From contig JAGIAD010000029.1 of assembly GCA_017745075.1 (NCBI GenBank), positions 372,001-436,000 of the forward strand: a stretch of DNA of 64,000 bases. Direction: 5' to 3'. A program made the position numbers and the translations under genes. This document shows, in pieces, positions 27,053 through 36,314 of this stretch (positions within the stretch are counted from its first letter, which is position 1; each line of letters begins with the position of its first letter). The notes beneath the pieces are model-generated. The model worked only from the letters and a program-made list of their open reading frames with translations, did no database searches and had not been told where the DNA came from. The DNA is from Sphingobacteriaceae bacterium. Lineage in GTDB: Bacteria > Bacteroidota > Bacteroidia > Sphingobacteriales > Sphingobacteriaceae.

Positions 27053-27120
27053 ACAGTCCGAAAACCTAAGGGTTAAAAGTCTGAAGCTAATATCTGGCTA
27101 CTTGATACTCCCCTCTTTGA
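27053..27120. repeat. Short stuttering segment after the DUF4920 gene
   Basis: Words such as AGTCCGAAAACC, AAGTCTGAAGC and TACTTGATACT resemble the reiterated 'AGTCTGAAG/ACTTGATACT' filler seen in related genomes. It is non-coding. Confidence 0.35.
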
Positions 27121-27143
27121 TACCAAGATATTCAAGCAAAAAG

Positions 27144-27174
27144 AAACCCCGATACATCTTCTGTATCGGGGTTT
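27144..27174. terminator. Bidirectional terminator between DUF4920 and ilvE
   Basis: The perfect 12-bp stem AAACCCCGATAC / GTATCGGGGTTT with a 7-base loop lies between two convergent genes. Confidence 0.85.
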
Positions 27175-27194
27175 GTCTTTTATAAGGTTTCTGG

Positions 27195-28259
27195 TTACAA
27201 AACCCAGTTCCAGCCAAACTCATCAGGCGCTAAACCGTAACGGATATCGTTCAGTTTTTTAGCAATGCCATTAGAAATATGTCTTGTTGATGGATCAGTT
27301 AATTTATAAGTCTGACCATTGTAGCCCAGTTCGCCGATATGCGTTACCGTTGCAGCAGTACCCGCAGCAAAAGCTTCTGTTAAACTACCATTTTCAATAC
27401 CTTCGATTACTTCCTTAACCGAAACCCTGCGTTCCTCAACTGTTACACCTGCTTCTTTAGCCAGTTTGATAATGGTATCGCGTGTAACACCATCTAATAC
27501 CGTACTGCGTACCGATGGCGTTATTAATTTCCCATCGATCACAAATAAGAGATTAGCAGTTCCGGCTTCTTCAATAAACTCATGCGTTACCGAATCAGTC
27601 CAGATCAATTGATCATAACCTTCTTTTTTAGCCTGTTCGAAAGGATATAATGAACGGGCGTAATTTCCGGCAGTTTTGGCAAAACCAACACCACCATCGT
27701 CAGCGCGTGTAAATTCAGTCTCGATTTTAACTTTTAATGCACTGCTGTAATATGGCCCTGTCGGGGTAGTTAACAAAGCAAATTTATAAGTATCAGATGC
27801 CTTAACGCCTAAATAAGGATCCATTGCAAACATTACGGGACGGATATATAAAGAATAATCTTTCTGGTTAGGTACCCATTTCTCATCAGCATTGATCAAT
27901 GCGGCCAAGCCCTGCATAAAAATTTCTTCCGGAATGGTTGGCATCGACATTCTGGCTGCCGATTTATTAAAACGCTCGAAGTTTTTATCGGCGCGGAATA
28001 CACTGATCCTTCCGTCAGGCTGACGATAAGCTTTTAATCCTTCGAAAATTGCCTGGCCATAATGAAGTGCAGAAATTGCAGGGCTCATCGGAATCGGGCC
28101 ATAAGGAAGAATCTGCAAATTTTTCCATTCGCCGTCTTCATAATCGGCAGTGAACATGTGATCGGTAAAAACCTTACCGAAAGGTAATTGCGAAAAATCA
28201 GTAACAGTCAAACGTGTTTCATTTGCTTTAGTGATTTTTATATCTAATGTCTCGGTCAT
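27195..28259 (-). CDS. ilvE: Branched-chain amino acid aminotransferase
   Basis: A PLP enzyme for the last step of valine, leucine and isoleucine synthesis. It has 354 residues from the ATG at 28259. A longer frame to 28316 would add an unrelated 19-residue extension, which I reject. GQAIFEGLKAYR near 65-80, the PLP lysine in GFAKTAGNYARSLYPFEQAKKEGYDQLIWTD near 200, and SLTEAFAAGTAATVTHIGELG near 310 fit class IV BCAT type II. It lies downstream of tryptophan dioxygenase on the same strand but across a 146-base gap. Confidence 0.96.
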   Translation of the reverse strand: MTETLDIKITKANETRLTVTDFSQLPFGKVFTDHMFTADYEDGEWKNLQILPYGPIPMSPAISALHYGQAIFEGLKAYRQPDGRISVFRADKNFERFNKSAARMSMPTIPEEIFMQGLAALINADEKWVPNQKDYSLYIRPVMFAMDPYLGVKASDTYKFALLTTPTGPYYSSALKVKIETEFTRADDGGVGFAKTAGNYARSLYPFEQAKKEGYDQLIWTDSVTHEFIEEAGTANLLFVIDGKLITPSVRSTVLDGVTRDTIIKLAKEAGVTVEERRVSVKEVIEGIENGSLTEAFAAGTAATVTHIGELGYNGQTYKLTDPSTRHISNGIAKKLNDIRYGLAPDEFGWNWVL

Positions 28260-28405
28260 TGTATTTGAATTTTGAATGGGTGATTGACAGAGTGACCGGG
28301 TGTTTTGCCCGCTCATTCCCTAATTTAACAGCTCACTCATTCTGTCATTAACTATTTCGTGCAAATTAATAAAAAAAGAGGCTTTTTTAATAGTTTTTTG
28401 CAATA

Positions 28406-29371
28406 TTATTCTTTGTTTTTGAGTGTTTTAAGTACACTAAGCACCCAACCTTTTCCCCATTCTTCCATTTGTTCATCTGTCCACAGAAACGGATAAAAAA
28501 TTCTTTTCTGAAAGCGTGGGGGCAGGTATTTCTGCCAGTTGGTTCCGCCTGTTGCTGCAACATCGACGGGATCTTTCTCTAAATAACGTACCGCCGATTT
28601 ATAATGCGATAAAGGCCACTCTACGTTCACATACAGATCCAGCTTGCGTAATTCTTCGGCAAGGACCGAAACATCTTCTCCTTTGGCCTGCAGTTGATGA
28701 TAAAGTGCTGAAAAATTATTTAAAGATCTATCTTTTGCCAATTGTAAAAACTGGGCAGCATATTTTTTAATAAACTGTTTTAAAGTTAGGGTCTGTTTGC
28801 CTGAAGCCAGTTCTGTTGCCCCGAATTTCCAATAAATATGCTCAAACTGCTCTTCAATGGTGGCTGCACTTAATTCTTCCCGTTTGGATTTATCTACAAG
28901 GCGGATAAAATCGGTAGCGCAGATCTCTATCATCCTGTACTGGCCTGACTGGAAACCACTGGCCGGCAATAAAGACATGCGGAACTTTAAAAACTGTTCT
29001 TTCTCCATTCCATCAACCATTACATCAAACGAAGTGGTTAAAGCATTAAAATAAGAATTGATTCTTTTTACACGGGCAGTAAAAAACTCTGCGGTTAAAT
29101 TTTCATGCTCAGCTAACTGTTTGCATTCATGTAGGGCGAGCTTAAAATAAAGTTCCGTAATCTGGTGGTACATGATAAAAATTTCTTCATCAGGAAACGG
29201 CGTTTTAGGGTTCTGTAAGCTCAATAAGGTATCCAAATGGATATAATCCCAATAGGTAAGGAAATCGGCATATAACAGGCCGTCGAGGTACGATGCCATA
29301 TCCTGCCCCATTGCCATATACTTTTCTTGTAATCGGTTGAGTTTGTCTTTTATTTCTGGTGTGAAATCCAT
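28406..29371 (-). CDS. kynA: Tryptophan 2,3-dioxygenase family protein
   Basis: A heme dioxygenase that opens the indole ring of tryptophan to N-formylkynurenine. It has 321 residues. LTYWDYIHLDTLLSLQNPK and FIMYHQITELYFKLALHECKQL (about 40-82) match the N-terminal helices and substrate pocket. FLKFRMSLLPASGFQSGQYRMIEI (about 125-148) carries the family's FR...PASGFQSxQxR motif. The C-terminal part (SHYKSAVRYLEKDPVDVAATGGTNWQKYLP) is the region with the heme ligand histidine. No other kynurenine gene is in view. Confidence 0.93.
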   Translation of the reverse strand: MDFTPEIKDKLNRLQEKYMAMGQDMASYLDGLLYADFLTYWDYIHLDTLLSLQNPKTPFPDEEIFIMYHQITELYFKLALHECKQLAEHENLTAEFFTARVKRINSYFNALTTSFDVMVDGMEKEQFLKFRMSLLPASGFQSGQYRMIEICATDFIRLVDKSKREELSAATIEEQFEHIYWKFGATELASGKQTLTLKQFIKKYAAQFLQLAKDRSLNNFSALYHQLQAKGEDVSVLAEELRKLDLYVNVEWPLSHYKSAVRYLEKDPVDVAATGGTNWQKYLPPRFQKRIFYPFLWTDEQMEEWGKGWVLSVLKTLKNKE

Positions 29372-29517
29372 GATTTAAAGTTAGCTGTACAAAGGTGATA
29401 AAGATTTTGCAACAAATAACTAAATTTTATACATTTGAAACGATGGCGATGGGGTGCCGCCAAAACCGCCCGAACAGGCTGATGACTCCTACGATTTTTA
29501 TCTAAAATTGATTTAAA

Positions 29518-30807
29518 ATGCCTGTTAAAAACATAACAGAAGGGTTTCTTCTGTCTATTAAAACCTTTATTAAGCGCGATTTCGGCTTACTTTTAATCAG
29601 CTCCATTAAGTGGCTTTTTGCTTCTGCCCTGTTAGGTGGTATTATCGGTTCAGCCTCGGCCCTATTTCTAAGTACCCTAAACTGGGCAACAGATTACCGT
29701 GAGCAACACCTTTGGATTATTGCCTTTTTGCCCCTTGCCGGCGTAGTAATCGGTCTAGCTTATCATTATTGGGGTACCGCAGTGGTAAAAGGGAACAATC
29801 TTTTAATTGAAGAGCTGCAGTCGCCTAAAAAAGTAATCCCTATTATTATGGCGCCGCTCATTTTTGCAGGCACAATTATAACCCACTTATTTGGCGGATC
29901 GGCAGGAAGAGAGGGTACAGCCGTACAAATTGGAGGGGCTTTTGCCGATCAGTTTACAAAATTGTTCCAATTAAAAGCAAGGGATAGAAAAGTAATCCTT
30001 ATTTGTGGCATCAGTGCGGGTTTTGCTTCGGTTTTTGGTACACCTTTGGCCGGAGCGGTATTCGGGCTTGAGGTTTTCGTTGTAGGGACTTTAACCTACA
30101 GTTCCATTCTGCCTTCTTTTATTACTGCTGTTATTGCAGATTATGCCTGTAAAGCCTGGGGCGTTGGCCACACCCATTATGCCATATCCAGTATACCACA
30201 GATGGATTGGGTTAACCTTTTATTATCATTAGGTGCCGGAATATTATTTGGTCTGGCCGCGAGGAGTTTCTCCGCATTAAACCATGCGCTATCCAGTCTT
30301 TTTGCCAAAATCAAATACCCTCCGCTGAGGCCTTTTATTGGCGGCATCATTTTAATTGCCATCATTTACCTCATTGGAAATACACGTTACATTGGGTTGG
30401 GTATCCCGGTTATATCTGAGGCCTTTACACAACAGGAAGCTTATTACACTTTCGCCATAAAATTATTTTTAACTGCACTTACACTTAGTGCGGGGTTTAA
30501 AGGCGGCGAAGTAACGCCACTTTTTTTCATTGGCGCTACATTGGGCAGCTTTTTAAGTTTCTTTATCCCCCTGCCTTTTGGTTTATTGGCCGGGATGGGC
30601 TTTGTAGCCGTATTTGCAGGGGCAGCCAATACGCCTTTGACCTGTATTTTTATGGGTGTTGAGCTCTTTGGTACCGCATCGGGCATTTACATTGCATTGG
30701 CCTGTGTTGCGGCTTATTTATTTTCGGGTCATACGGGGATCTATAAATCGCAGGCTATTGGGGTGCCAAAACATTTGTTGTTGAAAAGACACCAGTTTTT
30801 GAGGTAA
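29518..30807 (+). CDS. ClC-family chloride channel/antiporter
   Basis: A 429-residue integral membrane protein with about ten helices of the voltage-gated chloride channel fold. GGSAGREGTAVQIGGAFAD (about 125-143) is the GxExP-type filter with the gating glutamate. FASVFGTPLAGAVFGLEV (about 165-185) and GFKGGEVTPLFFIGATLG (about 320-338) are the other conserved loops. The GREGP motif reads GREGT here. It is divergent from the dioxygenase, with no obvious partner. Confidence 0.94.
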   Translation: MPVKNITEGFLLSIKTFIKRDFGLLLISSIKWLFASALLGGIIGSASALFLSTLNWATDYREQHLWIIAFLPLAGVVIGLAYHYWGTAVVKGNNLLIEELQSPKKVIPIIMAPLIFAGTIITHLFGGSAGREGTAVQIGGAFADQFTKLFQLKARDRKVILICGISAGFASVFGTPLAGAVFGLEVFVVGTLTYSSILPSFITAVIADYACKAWGVGHTHYAISSIPQMDWVNLLLSLGAGILFGLAARSFSALNHALSSLFAKIKYPPLRPFIGGIILIAIIYLIGNTRYIGLGIPVISEAFTQQEAYYTFAIKLFLTALTLSAGFKGGEVTPLFFIGATLGSFLSFFIPLPFGLLAGMGFVAVFAGAANTPLTCIFMGVELFGTASGIYIALACVAAYLFSGHTGIYKSQAIGVPKHLLLKRHQFLR

Positions 30808-30840
30808 CGAGAGCGTGTATGACGAAAAGCACCATATTTT

Positions 30841-30917
30841 GTCATTCTAATCTGCCACCAAAAAAGCACTGAAAAAGAAGCATTCTATGAAAGATTCTTC
30901 GTTGCACTCAGAATGAC
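30841..30917. repeat. Dispersed imperfect palindrome, copy B (short)
   Basis: Ends GTCATTCT / AGAATGAC. The inner part carries AAGATTCTTCGTTGCACTC, similar to copies A and C. It looks like an internally deleted form. Confidence 0.65.
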
Positions 30918-31052
30918 AGCATGCTATAAAATTCGTATCGACTAAAGGGCGGTGAAACGAAGATATCTTTTAACATAGTGTTTGCTTCGCTGAACTATCA
31001 CATTAGTGACTATTTACACTCCACAACCTTTAGCAGACTTAAAATAAAAAAG

Positions 31053-31163
31053 ATCGTCATCTCGACTGAAGCACCGCGAAACGGAGAGATCCGTCCAAGC
31101 AGATTTAGCTTCGCTGAGCAATCGTGGTTCTCGGCTACGTTGCACTCCGCTCGAAATGACGAT
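31053..31163. repeat. Dispersed imperfect palindrome, copy C
   Basis: Ends ATCGTCATCTCGACTGAAGC / GCTCGAAATGACGAT. The inside holds GGAGAGATCC and GTTGCACTCC. It is close to copy A over its right half. Confidence 0.8.
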
Positions 31164-31200
31164 ATTTAGGTTATTCCATCATCCCTCTTACATTTTACTT

Positions 31201-32502
31201 CTAATACAGCACCCTGAATTTTATCGTTTGCTCAATCTTTTTAAGTGATTTAAACAGCTGTTTATCGTATTGCGTATTAATATCGGTAATGGCATAACCA
31301 ATTTCTGAATTGGTCATTAAAAATTGACTGACGATGTTGATATCGTGTTTGGCAAAAACAGTGTTGATTTTTGCCATAATTCCCGGCACGTTTTTATGGA
31401 TATGAATTAAACGGTGTGATTTCTCGATTTTTGGCAATTGCAGGTTCGGGAAATTACTGCTCAAATAAGTAGCTCCGGTATTCATAAAGTCGGCCACGCG
31501 CCTAGGGATAAAATCGATATTATGCGGGTTGTTTTTTGGATCATCAAAAACCACAATACCTTGTTTGGTGCAGAGGTTCAGGTCTATTTTATTTTTTGCG
31601 TTACCTAAATAACCGATAGTTTTCAGTTTAGCAGCATTTTTTAACTGCTCCCTATCTATTTTTTCGCCATCGGCCAAAAGGATAATTCCTACATCTTTTA
31701 CATATTTTTCCTCGAAAGAGGTTTTATGACGGATAGATAAACCATCGTTTTTAAGGATGGAAATGGTTAAAGGATCAACCTCCCCTATTACCAGGCAAAG
31801 AATCCTGTTTTTGGGATACGAAATGGCCCTTGGCAGGTCATTTACATATAAAAACTCGTCAAAACTTGGTGTAACGTGGTCGGCTTTTGAAACAATACTC
31901 TCGCGGGCAATATTCTCTGTAAAAGCAAAAAACTTGTTAATAATGCCACTTTCGCGCAGTTGAAAATCAGAATAACCGTCGCCAATGCCAAATAATTCGC
32001 CTTCTAGTTTTAAATGCTGCAGCAGTTTTACCTTTCCGCCCTCTTCACTTAATGGATTGGCATGGTCATAATCGATAATTTTACCATCGCCTGTGGTTAC
32101 AAAGGTATTGGCGTAAATATTTTCCTTTTTAATGTGGTACTGACTTACCACGGGTGTAATAAACTCTTTAAATCCACCTGAAACGATCAGAACTTCGTCA
32201 GCATGTTTTTTAAAGAACTCGGCGTTGCGAGAGAAAGAGGTTGAAACTTTCTTCTTTAAATGCTTAATGAGCTGTTTTAAATGATCTTCATTTGCTTCGA
32301 GCAGTTTAACCCGCTGTGCCAAACTTTCGGAGAAGGATAGTTTTCCTTCCATGGCAAAATTGGTATAATCTTCAATTTTCTGGAAAATCGCTTCTTTATC
32401 GGGGTGGTTCTTGAGCGAAATCCTGGCAAGTTCATCGAGTGCTTCGACCTGTGTAAAGGTGCTATCAAAATCGATGATGTAATAGGCTTTTTGTTTGGGC
32501 AT
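31201..32502 (-). CDS. HAD phosphatase fused to SerA remnants and an ACT domain
   Basis: A 433-residue fusion in three parts. Residues 1-210 are a HAD-IB phosphatase of the phosphoserine phosphatase type: the nucleophile motif is DFDSTFT (Asp11, Asp13), then SGGFKEF near 108 and GDGYSDFQL near 170. Residues 225-350 resemble the substrate-binding lobe of D-3-phosphoglycerate dehydrogenase (LKTIGYLGNAKNKIDLNLCTKQGIVVFDDP), but the NAD-binding domain is missing. Residues 360-433 are a SerA-type ACT domain (HRLIHIHKNVPGIMAKINTVF). It is probably a phosphoserine phosphatase with a serine-sensing tail. It shares one base with the upstream epimerase gene. Confidence 0.9.
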   Translation of the reverse strand: MPKQKAYYIIDFDSTFTQVEALDELARISLKNHPDKEAIFQKIEDYTNFAMEGKLSFSESLAQRVKLLEANEDHLKQLIKHLKKKVSTSFSRNAEFFKKHADEVLIVSGGFKEFITPVVSQYHIKKENIYANTFVTTGDGKIIDYDHANPLSEEGGKVKLLQHLKLEGELFGIGDGYSDFQLRESGIINKFFAFTENIARESIVSKADHVTPSFDEFLYVNDLPRAISYPKNRILCLVIGEVDPLTISILKNDGLSIRHKTSFEEKYVKDVGIILLADGEKIDREQLKNAAKLKTIGYLGNAKNKIDLNLCTKQGIVVFDDPKNNPHNIDFIPRRVADFMNTGATYLSSNFPNLQLPKIEKSHRLIHIHKNVPGIMAKINTVFAKHDINIVSQFLMTNSEIGYAITDINTQYDKQLFKSLKKIEQTIKFRVLY

Positions 32503-33464
32503 TATCTTAAATGTTGGGTAATTTCTTTTATGCTTTCGGCAACGGGCTTAAAAACTATTCCGGTTTCCGTTTTTACTTTATCGTTGTTATAATAACTTAA
32601 GGTTACGCTACTTTTTGCAGCATCTTTTGTAATGGAGGGCTCTTTTCCGGTAAAAACAGATACAAATTTTAAGGCACGCCAAGCTATCCCAAGCATCCAT
32701 GGCTTCGCTTCTTTGGCAGGTGCTTTAACTCCAAAACCTTGTGCAATTTCACTAAAAAGGGTTTTATAATGATAATCGTCGGCAGAAATGATATACCGTT
32801 CACCGGAAACTTCTGCATCCATCAATAAAATCATAGCCCTGGCAACATCCTCTACATCAACAAAACCCGATGCTCCATCGGTGTAAAACGGGAAACCACC
32901 CTTTACCAGTTTAAAAATGGCTCCACTTCCTTCAAAACCTGCATTTTTACCGATAATTACCGATGGATTAACGATAACAGCCTCTAAACCTTCGGTTATA
33001 CCGCGCCAAACTTCCATTTCTCCTTCGTATTTGGATAATCCATAGGCATGGGCATGGGCATCGTACTCCCAAAAATCTTTTTCGTTGATTTTTTGACCTT
33101 TTTTAGCATTACCTAGCGCAGCAACCGAACTTACATGCAACAACCTGCAATTATTTTCTGTACAAAGGTTGACGATGTTCGAGGTTCCGTCGATATTGAC
33201 ATGAAAAAGCTGTTTTTTATCTTTCGGGTTAAAGGATACAAATGCAGCACAATGGTACACTTTGGTGACCCCCTCAAAGGCATCTTCTAAAGCAGCGGGT
33301 TCATTGATATCAGCCACGACCCATTCGATCAGGGATATGTTTTGAATCAGTGCAGGAATTTTAGATTTTTCACGTCTCAGCGCCCGTACAGCTAAACCAC
33401 TATCAGTTAACTGCTTAATTAATTCAGATCCTAAAAATCCAGTTCCTCCGGTTACCAGTATCAT
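32502..33464 (-). CDS. NAD-dependent epimerase/dehydratase family protein
   Basis: A 320-residue extended short-chain dehydrogenase. The Rossmann motif is TGGTGFLG (6-13). The catalytic YGLSK lies near residue 150 (YxxxK) with an upstream Ser (VSSVAALG). It resembles dihydroflavonol-4-reductase-like and sugar epimerase-like proteins; the substrate is unknown. Its stop and the next gene's ATG share bases (TAATG at 32502), so it is translationally coupled to the phosphatase-ACT gene. A role near serine metabolism is possible but not shown. Confidence 0.9.
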   Translation of the reverse strand: MILVTGGTGFLGSELIKQLTDSGLAVRALRREKSKIPALIQNISLIEWVVADINEPAALEDAFEGVTKVYHCAAFVSFNPKDKKQLFHVNIDGTSNIVNLCTENNCRLLHVSSVAALGNAKKGQKINEKDFWEYDAHAHAYGLSKYEGEMEVWRGITEGLEAVIVNPSVIIGKNAGFEGSGAIFKLVKGGFPFYTDGASGFVDVEDVARAMILLMDAEVSGERYIISADDYHYKTLFSEIAQGFGVKAPAKEAKPWMLGIAWRALKFVSVFTGKEPSITKDAAKSSVTLSYYNNDKVKTETGIVFKPVAESIKEITQHLR

Positions 33465-33535
33465 TTTATTTTTTTCGGGCTATATGTGGAAATACGCATT
33501 CAAAAATAGATATTTGAGCCGAGAGTTTTAAATAT

Positions 33536-34717
33536 ATGTCATTAACGGATTTCTTTTCCCCAATAAACCCCGATAGTTTTACACCCAAACAAGGATTTTT
33601 TACAAGTCAGTTGGGGTTAAAAGCGCATATTTACACCGAATCATTTCCCGATTTCGAGGAACACACCTACGATTTGGCTATTTTTGGGGTACAAGACGGA
33701 AGAGGTGCCGTGAATAATGAAGGTACGGCTCTTGCTCCGGATTATTTCAGGGAAAAATTTTACAAACTCAACGAAGGTGCCTTCAGCAGCAGGATTGTTG
33801 ATTTAGGCAACATTAAACATGGTGCTACCATTGCTGATACCTATATCGCCATTAAAATGGTGGTTTCTGAACTAATCAAAAAAAATATAATCCCGATCAT
33901 TATCGGTGGCGGGCAGGATTTAACCTACGGCCAGTACCTGGGTTATGAAGATTTAGAGCAAAAAGTAGACCTGGTGGTTATTGATAACCAGTTTGATATA
34001 GGCGATGATGACCAGGAAGGCATTGCTACCCGATCTGACTGTTACCTGAACAAGATTTTTCTGCACCAGCCCAATTACCTGTTCAATTTTAGCAATGTGG
34101 GCTACCAAACTTATTTTGTAAACCAGGAAAGTTTGAGCGTAATGGACAAATTGTATTTCGATGTGCACCGTTTAGGCGAATTTGCCCAGGACATTACCTT
34201 AACAGAACCCATTATACGTAATGCAAACATGATCAGTTTTGACATGGGCGCCATCCGCTCTGCCGATGCTGCTGCAAATGCCAACACTACGCCAAACGGT
34301 TTTGACGGGGAAGAAGCCTGCCGGATTGCTCGTTATGCCGGGATGAACGATAAACTGACTTCAATTGGTTTTTATGAATTTAATCCTGCTTACGATAATA
34401 ACGGACAAACAGCCTTCTTACTTGCTCAAATGGTGTGGTATTTTGTTGAAGGATTTTACGCCCGTAAAAAAGATTTCCCATTAACGCCAAAATCGCAGTT
34501 TATGATTTACCGTACCAGCTTAAAGGATGGCTCGGGAGAGATGATCTTTGTAAAGAGTAAAAAATCAGACCGGTGGTGGATGCAGGTTCCTTACCCATCG
34601 GGGCAATCTAAAAACGAGCGCTACCACCTGGTGCCCTGCAGGTACGACGATTATCAAACCGCTGTTAACGGCGAAATGCCCGATTTGTGGTGGAGAACCT
34701 ATCAAAAGCTAAATTAG
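33536..34717 (+). CDS. Arginase/formimidoylglutamase-fold protein lacking metal ligands
   Basis: A 393-residue ureohydrolase-fold protein. The usual manganese motifs are changed. GGxHS/D reads GGGQD (124-128), DAHxD reads DNQFD (150-154), and the DxDxxDP segment reads FDMGAIRSADA (235-245). Histidines and two aspartates needed for the dimetal site are therefore absent. The fold is intact and the C-terminal 60 residues are conserved-looking (PSGQSKNERYHLVPCRYDDY). It may act as a binding or regulatory protein instead of an enzyme. It is divergent from the epimerase, which starts 71 bases away. Confidence 0.87.
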   Translation: MSLTDFFSPINPDSFTPKQGFFTSQLGLKAHIYTESFPDFEEHTYDLAIFGVQDGRGAVNNEGTALAPDYFREKFYKLNEGAFSSRIVDLGNIKHGATIADTYIAIKMVVSELIKKNIIPIIIGGGQDLTYGQYLGYEDLEQKVDLVVIDNQFDIGDDDQEGIATRSDCYLNKIFLHQPNYLFNFSNVGYQTYFVNQESLSVMDKLYFDVHRLGEFAQDITLTEPIIRNANMISFDMGAIRSADAAANANTTPNGFDGEEACRIARYAGMNDKLTSIGFYEFNPAYDNNGQTAFLLAQMVWYFVEGFYARKKDFPLTPKSQFMIYRTSLKDGSGEMIFVKSKKSDRWWMQVPYPSGQSKNERYHLVPCRYDDYQTAVNGEMPDLWWRTYQKLN

Positions 34718-35076
34718 AAATTGTACAATTTCAAAGTTGAACATGTGTAATTTCAAAGTTATAATTGTATTTTTCTGCTTTTAATTGTACTTTTAATCAA
34801 AATAATAAACTATATATCAATCAGTTACCAAAAACAACATCAGAAATATTCAATATCAAAAAGCAAATTCCGATTATTGTAATTACTGATCCTTAGTGCC
34901 AAAAATGCAGCCAATATAAAGTATTAAGCTGGAAATCCATTTGAATAACATATTCTTCACATAATAACCTGATCTACTTTATGATAACCGTATATTATAA
35001 TTTTACACAGCTATACGCGTTTAAGCGGTACAGATTTCTATATTTGAAGAACGATTAACTTATGTAACTTATCCTC
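34718..35076. other. AT-rich gap upstream of the TlpA gene
   Basis: No gene, tRNA or clear hairpin is seen. The left 60 bases hold reiterated words (AATTTCAAAGTTGAAC, AATTTCAAAGTTATAATTG). The rest is unremarkable AT-rich leader sequence. Confidence 0.6.
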
Positions 35077-36222
35077 ATGAAAAAAATATTATTATCAGCA
35101 ATGGCTTTATTGCCACTTGCAGCACTGGCTCAGAAGCCATTTACAGTTAATGGCGATATAAAGGGCCTAAAAACCGGAGATAAGGTTTACCTTATTTATC
35201 AGACAGAAGGAAAAAATGTTACCGATTCGGCAATTGTAACAAACGGGACTTTTGCTTTTAAAGGAACACTTGCCGCTCCTGCTCAGGGAAGCCTCTTTCT
35301 AAATAAAAACCCTTATGTAAACCGCCCCGCTCAAGGAGAAAAATTAGACGCTTTATCTTTATATGTAGAGCCGGGAAATATAAAACTGGCTGCGGCAGAT
35401 TCTTTAAAAAAAGCAACAATTACAGGTTCTCCTGTTAATGATGATGCAAAGAAATTAAAAGCATTAACAAAACCTGTAGCAGATAAACTTGCTGCAATTA
35501 ATGCAGAATATGCGGCTTATACGCCTGAACAAAAACAAGACAAGGCTGTTATGGGAGCCTTAAGTGCCCGTTATGAAAAAGAAGCTGCAGCTATGCCTCC
35601 ATTATTATTGCAGTTTGCCAACAGCAATCCAAAATCATTTATAAGCTTAAATTCAATTAACCAGCTGGCTTCAGATCCTGATCAGGCGACCGCAGCAGAG
35701 AAAGCTTTTGAAGCACTCTCACCTGAGCTAAAAGCAACTTACACGGGTAAGAAAATTGCTCAAATATTTGAGGCTGGAAGAAAAACTGCGGTAGGTGCCA
35801 TGGCTATGGACTTTACGCAAGTTGATACTGCGGGTAAACCTGTTAAATTATCCGATTTTAAAGGCAAATATGTATTGGTTGATTTTTGGGCTTCATGGTG
35901 TGGTCCATGCCGTCAGGAAAACCCAAATGTGGTAGCTGCTTACAACAAATTTAAAGATAAAGGCTTTACGGTTTTAGGTGTTTCTTTAGACCGCCCGGGT
36001 AAAAAAGATGCCTGGTTAAAAGCAATTGCCGATGATAAATTAACATGGACACATGTTTCTGATTTAAAATTCTGGGATAATGAGGTAGCTCAACTATATG
36101 GTATCCAATCAATCCCGGCCAATTTCTTAATTGACCCAACAGGTAAAATTATCGCTAAAGGCTTAAGAGAACAAGCTTTACAGGATAAACTTCAAGAATT
36201 ATTAGGAAGTAAATCGAAGTAA
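35077..36222 (+). CDS. TlpA-type thioredoxin with DUF4369 domain
   Basis: A 381-residue periplasmic oxidoreductase. The signal peptide (1-18) ends ALAQ. DUF4369 occupies about 22-120 (FTVNGDIKGLKTGDKVYLIYQ...YVEPGNIKLAA). An alpha-helical linker (about 125-235) leads to a thioredoxin domain with the active site WASWCGPCRQ near residue 272 and cis-proline segment QSIPANFLIDP. Such proteins reduce or oxidise thiols of exported proteins. It is monocistronic, with a terminator behind it. Confidence 0.93.
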   Translation: MKKILLSAMALLPLAALAQKPFTVNGDIKGLKTGDKVYLIYQTEGKNVTDSAIVTNGTFAFKGTLAAPAQGSLFLNKNPYVNRPAQGEKLDALSLYVEPGNIKLAAADSLKKATITGSPVNDDAKKLKALTKPVADKLAAINAEYAAYTPEQKQDKAVMGALSARYEKEAAAMPPLLLQFANSNPKSFISLNSINQLASDPDQATAAEKAFEALSPELKATYTGKKIAQIFEAGRKTAVGAMAMDFTQVDTAGKPVKLSDFKGKYVLVDFWASWCGPCRQENPNVVAAYNKFKDKGFTVLGVSLDRPGKKDAWLKAIADDKLTWTHVSDLKFWDNEVAQLYGIQSIPANFLIDPTGKIIAKGLREQALQDKLQELLGSKSK

Positions 36223-36263
36223 GCGTTATTTGTTAAGATACCAATAGCCATATAGAAAATAAC

Positions 36264-36294
36264 AAACCCGCTGATTTAATCGATCAGCGGGTTT
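36264..36294. terminator. Terminator between the TlpA gene and purD
   Basis: The stem AAACCCGCTGAT / ATCAGCGGGTTT (12 bp, 7-base loop) is followed by CTTTTT. It separates two convergent genes. Confidence 0.85.
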
Positions 36295-36314
36295 CTTTTT
36301 ATAAACGCTTTGGT

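Larger units (their letters stand above)
30808..31200. other. Non-coding gap with two palindromic repeats
   Basis: No gene is seen. It holds copies B (30841-30917) and C (31053-31163) of the dispersed palindrome. A 63-codon frame here is a translation of the repeat. Confidence 0.75.

Noticed and set aside
28260..28316. 19-residue N-terminal extension of IlvE
   Set aside because: Composition and sequence do not fit the family; the ATG at 28259 matches the normal length.
30978..31169. 63-codon frame in the gap after the ClC gene
   Set aside because: It is a translation of the dispersed palindrome (copy C).
34718..35076. Possible small RNA or tRNA in the AT-rich gap
   Set aside because: No cloverleaf, hairpin with terminator or conserved motif could be found by eye.
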